NCBI GenBank assembly: GCA_019038735.1
Contig: JAHOYW010000103.1
Coordinates: 1-9,966 of the forward strand
Origin: Victivallales bacterium
GTDB taxonomy: Bacteria > Verrucomicrobiota > Lentisphaeria > Victivallales > Victivallaceae
Direction: 5' to 3'
Length of the DNA stretch: 9,966 nt
The notes beneath the pieces are model-generated. The model did not search any database. It saw only the letters and a program-made list of their open reading frames with translations, and had not been told where the DNA came from. This document shows, one piece after another, positions 1 through 6,230 of this stretch. Positions within the stretch are counted from its first letter, which is position 1, and the number at the start of each line of letters is the position of its first letter. The translations under genes and the position numbers were made by a program.

Positions 1-586
1 CTCCTGAATGCCGGCTGTTTACTGCGCAAATAACCCCGGTCAAGTTAGCGTCATGAACCATCGGAACTACCATCAGGGTATTGACCTTATTAGCATTAGG
101 ATAATCTTTCAAGCGATAATCATCGTATGTGTCTTCAATCAGCAAAGGCTCACGAATTTCTCCAACTCTACCGATTAATCCCTCTCCAATAACTATTTTT
201 TCATTACGTAATGCTTCGAGCAGGTAGCGTGGCTTCGTCATCATATAGTCACTGGCACTCATAATCAGCGGATAAGCACCACAGATGCCTGTAGCTTGCA
301 GACAATCATCTTGAAATTCATAAATACACACAGATTCTGCTTCAACAAGGTCGGCAATATAACGCGCTGTAGTATTTATTGAATTTTCAATTTTGTCAAT
401 CTTTTCAACATCGCGCAAACTATGTGAAAACAGGCTCAGAAAATTCCCGATTTCCGCTTTCTGGTGCAGTACATCTTTTATCCGTTCACGCAAACGAAAG
501 TTTTTACTGCTCAGAAAAAAGTTATAGAAGCCAATTATGGCGAAAGCCAGAACAAGAATAATAATGACAATTATAGGTACATTCAT
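1..586 (-). CDS. Membrane-anchored GAF-domain signalling protein, C-terminus beyond the window
   Basis: The reading frame is open from an ATG at 586 to the window edge, giving the first 195 residues and no stop. Residues 2-24 (NVPIIVIIILVLAFAIIGFY onward) form one hydrophobic segment, followed by a basic, helical stretch (about 28-70) that looks like a linker or coiled coil. From about residue 65 the sequence fits a GAF fold: the strand AESVCIYEF, the motif GEGLIGRVGEIREPLLIED (134-152), then TLMVVPMVH and LTGVICAVN near the edge. GAF domains bind small ligands or mediate dimerisation. Proteins built as one membrane helix plus GAF often end in a SpoIIE/PP2C phosphatase, GGDEF or histidine kinase domain, and the output here is not visible. 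I lean towards a SpoIIE-type phosphatase, without proof. The RBS before the ATG is poor. An in-frame GTG lies 30 bases upstream, but the ATG starts directly at the membrane segment and is preferred. Confidence 0.75.
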   Translation of the reverse strand, partial: MNVPIIVIIILVLAFAIIGFYNFFLSSKNFRLRERIKDVLHQKAEIGNFLSLFSHSLRDVEKIDKIENSINTTARYIADLVEAESVCIYEFQDDCLQATGICGAYPLIMSASDYMMTKPRYLLEALRNEKIVIGEGLIGRVGEIREPLLIEDTYDDYRLKDYPNANKVNTLMVVPMVHDANLTGVICAVNSRHSG

Positions 587-635
587 AGTTAAAAATCCAA
601 ATAATAAAATAACACTAATCTATGATACTACTACG

Positions 636-664
636 ATAATCTCTAAAACAACTTTTCAAAGCAA
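636..664 (-). promoter_or_regulatory. Possible sigma70 promoter of the GAF gene
   Basis: On the minus strand, TTGCTT (659-664) is followed after 17 bases by GATTAT (636-641), roughly 50 bases before the GAF gene ATG. The hexamers are only moderately close to consensus and the region is AT-rich, so a chance match is possible. The gap between the fusion gene and the GAF gene (587-696) shows no clear terminator hairpin. Confidence 0.3.
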
Positions 665-696
665 AAAAACATAATTTTTACATAAATATTTTAAAT

Positions 697-2430
697 TCAA
701 GCATCTTTATACCACTTTGGCACGCCTAATTGGCGCAATCTACTTATCAAACGGCTTTTGTTTTTCAAAATATCCTTTACGCTATGACAAAGTCCGGGAT
801 CGCGGTAGGCGGTTCCGGCACTTGATTTTAAAATTAGATTTAATTCTTTTTGCGATAAATCCTCAAAGTCTGCTGGTTTTTCAAAAGTAGCTATCGTTCC
901 GCATCGTCTTCTGCCGAAAGCATCTGTTTGTCCGACGAATAATCTGCAACGCAGCATTGCGCCCCTGACTGGATAGGCACTCGAATATGTTACTATGCGT
1001 CCTTTTCGGGTGAGACATCCGCACAATTCACGGATAAAGTCATAAGTCCATAATTCAGGGTTTTTGTCGGGCGAAAAAGCATCCATAAAAATACAATCAA
1101 ATTTGTCTTTCGCTACAAGCACCGAGTTGCGCGCGTCTCCGATGATTAAAACTATTTCCGCAAAATCCCCCTGCCATTCCCCAGAGTCAAGCAAAGATTT
1201 AATGATTGTTCTATGCAAACTGTCTTCCTCAAACAAATCTAAAGAGGCTCTTAATACTTGAATATCATTTTCCAAACTCGTGATTTTTAATTTTCCTGAT
1301 TTTAATTTTTCCGCGAGTTCAACCGCGGCAACAGCGTTGTACCCCAAGCCGAAACCAATATCCAATAATTTAATATTTTGTTGTGTTTCAAGGATTTGAC
1401 GCAGGTCGACTGCTTCGACAAATTTTTTCTCTGCCTCAGAACGAGCCCCGGCGAGCGTATGGAAATGTTGACGATATTTCGGATGGTATAGACTAAAACT
1501 GCCGTCTTCGGTTTTTACGCCTTGAAAAGGAGAATCTTTGCCGGAAGCATAGTATTTCTTGAAAAAATCCAGAAACTGTCCTTTTTTCATCCACCATTTT
1601 GGCGCGATAAGTTCTTTTTCCACTGCATCGGTATTAAGGCGCATGATAAAATAATCGTCCGGGATCAAGCGTAAAAATTCAGCCGCCGCCTGCGCGTATT
1701 CATATTCATTTAAAGGCTTGATTGCCGGAATAAAGTTTATATCAGCAAACATTTTTGCAAGAGGCGTATTTTTTAGAAACAATAAATTATGCAGTTTAAC
1801 TGCCTTAAAAGGCAGAGCCGCGATATCGCGCGCGGTCTGCCGGTAATCTTCGATTGTTTCTCCGGGTAAACCCAATATCACATGCGCGGCACAGGATATT
1901 CCAGCGTTTGCGAGCTTCTTTGTCGCGCTTTTCACCGCCGCGAAATCATGTCCACGGCGAATAATTTTCAAGGTTTTATTATTGCTGCTCTGTACGCCGA
2001 GTTCTACCCAAAGTTCATATTTTGCGGAGATTTCTTTTAATAATTCTACAATTTCATCGCTCAAGCAATCGGGGCGAGTTCCAATAATCACCATTTTAAA
2101 ATCAGCTTGACTCAGAACTTCATTATAAAAAGTGCGCAATTCTTCAATCGTTCCATGGGTGTTAGTAAAGGATTGAAAATAGGCGATATAAGGAGCTTTC
2201 GCGCCATAACGCCGGGCAACAAAATCAATGCCGGATTTGACTTGTCCGGCAAGATCAAGTTTATATTTTAAATGCCGGGCACGATTGCCGTCCTCGGCAC
2301 AATAAATACAGCCCTGCCCGAAATTATTTTCCCGATTCGGACAACCAAGCGGTAAATCTATCGGGATTCGATACAAAGCATGACCGTATTTATCAATCAA
2401 GTATTCTTTGAAAAAACGTAATTTTTGCAT
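697..2430 (-). CDS. Radical-SAM MnmL (YhcC/YtqA-type) fused to MnmD-type tRNA methyltransferase
   Basis: This 577-residue protein has two enzymes in one chain. Residues 1 to about 295 match the TIGR01212 radical-SAM family (E. coli YhcC, Bacillus YtqA/MnmL): GCPNRENNFGQGCIYC supplies three cysteines (C30, C41, C44) for the 4Fe-4S cluster. Other family blocks are TRPDCL (118-123), WVELGVQSS (141-149), HVILGLPGET (183-192) and VKLHNLLFLK (211-220). Residues about 305-520 match the MnmC-type methyltransferase (PF05430/MnmD): TEDGSFSLYHP entry block, SAM loop DIGFGLGYN (357-365), DAFSPDKNPELWT (450-462) and FGRRRCGT (505-512). MnmD methylates nm5(s2)U34 of tRNA to mnm5(s2)U. MnmL is genetically required in Gram-positive bacteria to reach mnm5s2U. 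The fused form therefore probably performs consecutive steps at the wobble base in the cytoplasm. The FAD oxidase half of E. coli MnmC is absent. The gene starts 17 bases after the aldehyde dehydrogenase stop, with a weak GAAAG RBS, so translation may depend on the upstream gene. About 55 residues of uncertain role follow the methyltransferase. Confidence 0.9.
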   Translation of the reverse strand: MQKLRFFKEYLIDKYGHALYRIPIDLPLGCPNRENNFGQGCIYCAEDGNRARHLKYKLDLAGQVKSGIDFVARRYGAKAPYIAYFQSFTNTHGTIEELRTFYNEVLSQADFKMVIIGTRPDCLSDEIVELLKEISAKYELWVELGVQSSNNKTLKIIRRGHDFAAVKSATKKLANAGISCAAHVILGLPGETIEDYRQTARDIAALPFKAVKLHNLLFLKNTPLAKMFADINFIPAIKPLNEYEYAQAAAEFLRLIPDDYFIMRLNTDAVEKELIAPKWWMKKGQFLDFFKKYYASGKDSPFQGVKTEDGSFSLYHPKYRQHFHTLAGARSEAEKKFVEAVDLRQILETQQNIKLLDIGFGLGYNAVAAVELAEKLKSGKLKITSLENDIQVLRASLDLFEEDSLHRTIIKSLLDSGEWQGDFAEIVLIIGDARNSVLVAKDKFDCIFMDAFSPDKNPELWTYDFIRELCGCLTRKGRIVTYSSAYPVRGAMLRCRLFVGQTDAFGRRRCGTIATFEKPADFEDLSQKELNLILKSSAGTAYRDPGLCHSVKDILKNKSRLISRLRQLGVPKWYKDA

Positions 2431-2447
2431 ATTCTTTCAGTTCGTAA

Positions 2448-3833
2448 TTATTTACATAATTTCTTCAGCCACTTTAGTTTTTTGGCGAAAGGCGGATAGC
2501 GCATCGGGATATCTATGAAGGTCGGCTTGACCATTACAGGCTTGAAGTGCGAAAAAGTCTCAAATCCGTATTTGCCGTGATATGCTCCCATACCACTTTC
2601 TCCGACTCCTCCGAAAGGCATTGAGGCGTTGATAAAATGTGTTATCGTATCATTTACAGATATGGCACCGGCAGAAGTTTTTTCTATCAAAGTATTCAGC
2701 TCCGCTTTAGCTTTTGAAAAATAATACATTCCAAGAGGTTTGGAGCGCCCATTGATGAAATTAACAACTTCGTCAAAGTCAGTCCAGCTTATGACCGGCA
2801 TGATCGGACCGAATATTTCCTGCTGCATGACTTCTGATTCAGGGGCTGTTTCAGCTAGAATAGTTGGTTCTATATACAAATCTTCGCGGTCAGTTTTGCC
2901 TCCGCAAAAAATTTCCTGATTCTCCAAAAGCTTGCTCAAGCGATCAAAATGATGTTCATTAATAATACGGGGGTAATCTGTGCTTTTTTGTGTATCTTCG
3001 CCATAAAACTGCTTGATTATCTCTTTCATCTTGTCGAGTAATGGCTGCTTTATTTTTTCATGAACCAACAGATAATCAGGTGCGAGACAAGTTTGTCCGG
3101 CATTAAGGTATTTGCCCCAGACAAGTCGTTTAGCTGTTACATTCAGGTCGGCGTCTTCCGCGACAATACATGGACTTTTTCCACCAAGTTCAAGCGTTAC
3201 CGGAGTCAAATTTTCAGCCGCCGCCAACATTACTTTACGTCCAATATCCGGTCCACCGGTATAGAATATGTAATCAAATTTATTCTGCAACAGCATTTCA
3301 GCTTTGCCACCACCGTCAATAATTGTCGCGATATATTCAGGCTCAAAACAGGCATCAAGTAATTTTTTGATGACTTCAGCCGTTGCCGAGGCATGCGAGG
3401 CTGGTTTGAGAACCGCACAGTTTCCAGCCGCCATAGCGGCGATAAGTGGCGAAAGCGCTAGTTGAAAAGGATAGTTCCAGGCGGAAAAAATCAGTGCCGA
3501 ACCATAAGGTTCCGGGTAAATCCTGCCTTTTGCCGGCATGTTATTGAAGTGAACCCCGACGCGTTTAGGCTTTGCCCATTTTTTCAGACTTTTACGCATA
3601 TAAAGAATTTCCTCAAGAACGCCGGAAGTCTCTGTTTCGATTGCTTCAAATTCAGATTTGCGCAAATCTGAGTATAAAGCGGCATGGATTTCAGTTCGCA
3701 TTTCTTCGATTTTATCAAATAAACGAGTTAAGGCATCACGGCGGAATTTAATATCAAGCGTAGCTCCGCTTTGTAGAAATGCCTTCTGGGCAGCCAGAAT
3801 ATTTTTAACTTCCTCATCAAAATTTTTCATCAT
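2448..3833 (-). CDS. Class 3-type NAD(P)-dependent aldehyde dehydrogenase
   Basis: This 461-residue protein has the usual length of the ALDH3 group (bacterial AlkH/YwdH-like enzymes, animal ALDH3), which oxidise medium- and long-chain or aromatic aldehydes to acids. All catalytic elements are visible: AWNYP with N120, LKPA (142-145) in the cofactor site, FYTGG (190-194), general base E215 in LELGGK, nucleophile C249 in AGQTC, EIFGP (339-343) that holds the nicotinamide ribose, and PFGGVGESGMG (406-416). The C-terminal stretch (FIDIPMRYPPF and basic helix, about 439-460) is the extended tail seen in class 3 enzymes. It is too polar for a definite membrane anchor. The start has two adjacent ATGs (3833 and 3830), with AAGGA 5 and 8 bases upstream respectively, so either may be used. 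The gene begins 19 bases after the membrane thioredoxin stop and ends 17 bases before the MnmL-MnmD gene, which indicates cotranscription. The physiological substrate cannot be told from sequence. Confidence 0.92.
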   Translation of the reverse strand: MMKNFDEEVKNILAAQKAFLQSGATLDIKFRRDALTRLFDKIEEMRTEIHAALYSDLRKSEFEAIETETSGVLEEILYMRKSLKKWAKPKRVGVHFNNMPAKGRIYPEPYGSALIFSAWNYPFQLALSPLIAAMAAGNCAVLKPASHASATAEVIKKLLDACFEPEYIATIIDGGGKAEMLLQNKFDYIFYTGGPDIGRKVMLAAAENLTPVTLELGGKSPCIVAEDADLNVTAKRLVWGKYLNAGQTCLAPDYLLVHEKIKQPLLDKMKEIIKQFYGEDTQKSTDYPRIINEHHFDRLSKLLENQEIFCGGKTDREDLYIEPTILAETAPESEVMQQEIFGPIMPVISWTDFDEVVNFINGRSKPLGMYYFSKAKAELNTLIEKTSAGAISVNDTITHFINASMPFGGVGESGMGAYHGKYGFETFSHFKPVMVKPTFIDIPMRYPPFAKKLKWLKKLCK

Positions 3834-3852
3834 GCAGTTCCTTTTTTTTATT

Positions 3853-4386
3853 TTATTTTTTCGCTTTCTTTAAAGCAGCCAAATCATAGCCCAATTCTTT
3901 CCATTTTTTGAGTATATTTTCTTCTGACATAAATCCTGTATGCCGCCACAACTCTTTGCCTTCCGCATCAAAAATTATTTGCACAGGTATGCTGTTTATT
4001 TTATATTTTTTCCCTATAGAGACGTTTTCTTTGAGCCAGACGTCAATGAATTCAATTTTTATAATGCCTTTATATTCTTTTGTCAATTTTGCCAGGATAG
4101 GTTCCATCATTTGGCAAGGGACACAGCTTTTTGAACCGAGTTCAAGTAATTTTGGCAATTTATTTATTTTAGATTTAAGAGCTGCAACTGGAATCGCTTT
4201 AATAATGGTAGCGGGCACAGCACTAGTCTCTTTCGCTTCAACAGGAGCAGAGCTGCCGCACATGGAAAGGAATGGGCAAGTACCCGGAGATTGCTGTGCT
4301 CTATAAATCATTATAGCCACAAGTATGACATAAGCTGAAATTGTTAATATTAAAAATGTTTTTTTATCTTTATTTTTAGTAGTCAT
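3853..4386 (-). CDS. Membrane-anchored thioredoxin-fold protein
   Basis: This is a 177-residue thiol-disulfide protein. Residues 10-28 (TFLILTISAYVILVAIMIY) form a single N-terminal membrane helix after a lysine-rich start, so the thioredoxin domain should lie outside the cytoplasmic membrane. The domain spans about 65-170, with active site C88-V-P-C91, the strand IEFIDVW, and the cis-proline loop SIPVQIIFD with P134. The ending GFMSEENILKKWKELG is common in thioredoxins of the CcdA/DsbD-linked type. A second cysteine pair, C37 and C43 (CPFLSMC), sits just after the membrane helix and is unusual. The frame is open up to an ATG at 4425, but the ATG at 4386 is chosen. It overlaps the TAA of the upstream gene by one base (TAATG) and has AAGGAG 11 bases before it, and the extra 13 residues would copy the upstream gene's 3' end out of frame. 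Translational coupling to the small thioredoxin is likely. The substrate is unknown. A role in reducing thiol ligands or metal(loid)s for the permease is inference. Confidence 0.88.
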   Translation of the reverse strand: MTTKNKDKKTFLILTISAYVILVAIMIYRAQQSPGTCPFLSMCGSSAPVEAKETSAVPATIIKAIPVAALKSKINKLPKLLELGSKSCVPCQMMEPILAKLTKEYKGIIKIEFIDVWLKENVSIGKKYKINSIPVQIIFDAEGKELWRHTGFMSEENILKKWKELGYDLAALKKAKK

Positions 4387-4616
4387 TATTTCATTAACTC
4401 CTTTATTGTTTTTGTATCCGGGCATTTTCCCGTGCTTTTCACTTCGCCATCAATGACTAAAGCCGGCGTCATCATGACCCCGAATGACATAATATCATTG
4501 ATGTTACTTACTTTTTCAAGCTCAAAATCAAGACCAAGTTCTTTAGCCGCGGTTGTCGCGTTTTCAGCGAGCTGCTTGCACTTGGGACATCCTGCTCCAA
4601 GAATTTGAATTTTCAT
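4386..4616 (-). CDS. Small thioredoxin-fold protein, redox-active disulfide protein 2 (TIGR00412) type
   Basis: This 76-residue protein has the minimal thioredoxin/glutaredoxin fold: strand MKIQILGAGC, active site C10-P-K-C13, helix to about residue 28, then MMTPALVIDGEV with the cis-Pro at P51, and a final helix TIKELMK. The length and motif order fit the TIGR00412 family, which is commonly found beside ArsR regulators and PF03773 permeases. There is an extra cysteine, C65. No signal peptide is present, so it should act in the cytoplasm, opposite the membrane-anchored partner encoded next. The ATG at 4616 is selected because AAGGAGG lies 9 bases upstream. The longer open frame (to 4670) would translate through that Shine-Dalgarno site and adds a basic, non-homologous leader. 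The exact electron donor and client are unknown. Confidence 0.9.
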   Translation of the reverse strand: MKIQILGAGCPKCKQLAENATTAAKELGLDFELEKVSNINDIMSFGVMMTPALVIDGEVKSTGKCPDTKTIKELMK

Positions 4617-4622
4617 TTTTTT

Positions 4623-4632
4623 CTTCCTCCTT
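4623..4632 (-). promoter_or_regulatory. Strong Shine-Dalgarno site of the small thioredoxin gene
   Basis: The minus strand reads AAAAGGAGGA with the GGAGG core 9 bases before the ATG at 4616. It is among the best ribosome sites in the window and decides the start codon. It suggests that translation here is initiated independently after the long gap behind the permease gene. Confidence 0.75.
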
Positions 4633-4712
4633 TTTAGAGTTGTTCTGTCAAAAATTTTAGCACCTGCCAAGAAACATCTTTATGCCGATTTTGCGCCTTG
4701 ACAAGCTTTTAT

Positions 4713-4913
4713 GCTGAAATACCGCATATCACCTGTATTCAGCTCGAACGCTCGCATCTTTTTAAAACTCGCTGAGCTCGTTTTAAAAAGCCTTGCTTGT
4801 CGAGAGCGGTACTTTATAGGCGCGCTAAACCGCGCCGAATTTCGCCCGTTGGAGACGGGCGACCAGCGCTTTCCGCCGCTGGATCACGGACCGGAGGTCA
4901 ATCCGGTTTTTTT
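4713..4913 (+). other. Array of six hairpins, several GC-rich, in the permease-thioredoxin gap (possible ncRNA or intergenic repeat element)
   Basis: This stretch fills most of the 295-base gap between the permease and the small thioredoxin and holds no convincing gene. In order I see: (1) GCTGAAATAC (4713-4722) with GTATTCAGC (4735-4743), one bulged A; (2) an 11-bp perfect arm pair CTTTTTAAAAC (4758-4768) and GTTTTAAAAAG (4780-4790), with outer pairing CGCTC (4749-4753) to GAGCG (4804-4808); (3) GGCGCG (4819-4824) with CGCGCC (4831-4836); (4) CGCCCGT (4843-4849) with ACGGGCG (4855-4861); (5) CCAGCG (4863-4868) with CGCTGG (4877-4882); (6) ACCGGA (4890-4895) with TCCGGT (4902-4907). Hairpin 6 is followed by seven T on the plus strand only. 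The 4800-4907 part is clearly richer in G and C than its surroundings. It could be a plus-strand small RNA, a dispersed palindromic element that landed in the operon, or a structured spacer in the operon mRNA. A perfect TTGACA lies at 4698-4703 on the plus strand but has no good -10 partner. Confidence 0.55.
4890..4913 (+). terminator. Intrinsic terminator for a plus-strand transcript
   Basis: The 6-bp stem ACCGGA/TCCGGT has a 6-base loop (GGTCAA) and is followed at once by T4907-T4913. The T-run overlaps the TAA stop codon of the permease on the other strand. On the minus strand no T-run follows the hairpin, so it should not stop the operon transcript. No plus-strand gene precedes it except the hairpin array itself. 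Confidence 0.6.
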
Positions 4914-6210
4914 ATATTATTGCTCCGAAAATCCTTCCACTTATTGTTGCCATTATTATTACGATTGAGACGAACACGATAGTTTTTTTTGTTCCCAGTA
5001 CGCTCCTGATAACCAGCATATTTGGCAGACTTAGAGCCGGCCCCGCCAGCAATAATGCCAAAGCCGGTCCTTTCCCCATGCCGTTGGCGATAAGTCCTTG
5101 CAAAATCGGCACTTCGGTCAAGGTCGCAAAATACATAAAGGCTCCAGCGAAAGAGGCGAAGAAATTTGCTTGCAGGGAATTGCCGCCAAGTGCTTCGGCT
5201 ACCCATTCCGAAGGTATCAGCCCTTCATTTCCAACACGCCCGAGCAAAGCTCCGGCAATCAGCACGCCAATAAGCAGGAGTGGCAAAATTTGTTTGGCAA
5301 ATCCCCATGAAGACGCGAACCATTCTCCAGTTTCACCTTTGTCAGTGCTGGTGAATCCGGAAAGCCCGATTACTCCCGCCGAAAATGCGATAAGCGGCAT
5401 ATCAGGGAATAACACAGCAAGGATCACAACTGGAATCGCTGTTACAAGAACTTTCCACCATTTAAAATCAAAGCATACGACAAGTATTATTCCAAGCATC
5501 AGAGAAAATGCCGAAGCGACAATCCATTTCACCGCGTAAACAGCAGCAAATAAGCCACTAGTATCATCAGTTTTTCCCCAGTTGGCAAAGACTAAAATTC
5601 CCACCATTGAGGCAAAGTATAAAAGGTTTTGCCATAGTGGTCGTTTGACTTCTTCGTCCGGCATTCCAATTTGCGCGGCAGCTTTGGCATTTTCTTCTTT
5701 TCTGAAAATAAAGTGCATAAGAACACCGACAACTACACTGAAAATGATAGCCCCAAGAGCTCTGGCGATGCCGAGTTCCAAACCAAGGACTCTGGCGGTA
5801 AGAACGATAGCTAATACATTGATAGCCGGACCTGAATAGAGGAATGCGCAGGCTGGACCCAGCCCTGCTCCCATTTTGTATATCCCCGCGAAGAGCGGCA
5901 GAACAGTACATGAGCAAACCGCTAAAATCATACCCGATACCGAGGCTACAGCGTAAGCGAGTATTTTATTGGCTTTCGCCCCGAGGTATTTCATAACGGA
6001 TGCCTGACTGACAAATACCGCGATTGCACCGGCAATAAAGAATGCCGGAATCAGACATAAAAGGACATGTTCGCGGGCATACCATTTGACCAAATGAAAG
6101 GCTTCAAGCACAGCGTTATTAAAGCGTGCCGTGCCGACCGGCAAATAAAAACATGCCAAAAATATTCCGGCAATTATTATTAAATTTTTCCATTCTTGTT
6201 TCCAGATCAT
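4912..6210 (-). CDS. Permease of the PF03773 family (ArsP-like / SO_0444-like)
   Basis: This is a 432-residue polytopic membrane protein with roughly ten hydrophobic segments. The family includes ArsP, an efflux permease for trivalent organoarsenicals, and relatives linked to Cu/Zn efflux, so export of a soft metal or metalloid is the best guess. Key block one is AVCSCTVLPLF (97-107), with C99 and C101, continuing to SGPAINVLA (126-134). Key block two is TEVPILQGL (365-373) to AGPALSLPN (389-397). The two blocks look like an internal duplication. A hydrophilic loop at about 170-192 should be cytoplasmic. The longest frame starts at a GTG (6222), but the ATG at 6210 is preferred. GGAG sits 6 bases before it, inside the codons of the longer version, and translation then starts at MIWKQEW just before the first helix. 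The gene follows arsR after 20 bases. ArsR control and the two downstream thioredoxins support a thiol-reactive substrate, which remains unidentified. Confidence 0.88.
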   Translation of the reverse strand: MIWKQEWKNLIIIAGIFLACFYLPVGTARFNNAVLEAFHLVKWYAREHVLLCLIPAFFIAGAIAVFVSQASVMKYLGAKANKILAYAVASVSGMILAVCSCTVLPLFAGIYKMGAGLGPACAFLYSGPAINVLAIVLTARVLGLELGIARALGAIIFSVVVGVLMHFIFRKEENAKAAAQIGMPDEEVKRPLWQNLLYFASMVGILVFANWGKTDDTSGLFAAVYAVKWIVASAFSLMLGIILVVCFDFKWWKVLVTAIPVVILAVLFPDMPLIAFSAGVIGLSGFTSTDKGETGEWFASSWGFAKQILPLLLIGVLIAGALLGRVGNEGLIPSEWVAEALGGNSLQANFFASFAGAFMYFATLTEVPILQGLIANGMGKGPALALLLAGPALSLPNMLVIRSVLGTKKTIVFVSIVIIMATISGRIFGAII

Positions 6211-6230
6211 ACTATTCTCCACTATTTAAT

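Noticed and set aside
3908..4306. 132-codon plus-strand frame opposite the membrane thioredoxin
   Set aside because: It is the antisense shadow of a well-supported gene, with low-complexity hydrophobic translation and no RBS.
4387..4425. Upstream extension of the membrane thioredoxin
   Set aside because: It only reads the 3' end of the preceding gene in another frame. The TAATG overlap and RBS point to the ATG at 4386.
4646..4651. TTGACA on the minus strand before the small thioredoxin as a promoter
   Set aside because: A 17-base spacer would place the -10 on the Shine-Dalgarno sequence (AGGAAG), with no TATAAT-like match and no leader.
4617..4670. Upstream extension of the small thioredoxin (basic leader MAGAKIFDRTT...)
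   Set aside because: It would be translated through the AAGGAGG ribosome site, and family members begin at MKIQILG.
4677..4704. Minus-strand TTGTCA-16-TAAAGA as a separate promoter for the thioredoxin pair
   Set aside because: The -10 matches the consensus too poorly to list. It stays possible because the long gap after the permease might need one.
4819..4907. Hairpin array as a tRNA gene or CRISPR array
   Set aside because: There is no cloverleaf with a T-loop or CCA end, and the stems differ from one another, so there are no regular direct repeats and spacers.
4711..4968. Plus-strand open frames of 85 and 61 codons over the hairpin array
   Set aside because: They run through six hairpins and a terminator and continue antisense into the permease gene. 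There is no Shine-Dalgarno site and no recognisable protein pattern.
5078..5539. 153-codon plus-strand frame opposite the permease
   Set aside because: It is the complement of a hydrophobic coding sequence, rich in Ser/Thr/Pro from antisense reading, and has no family features.
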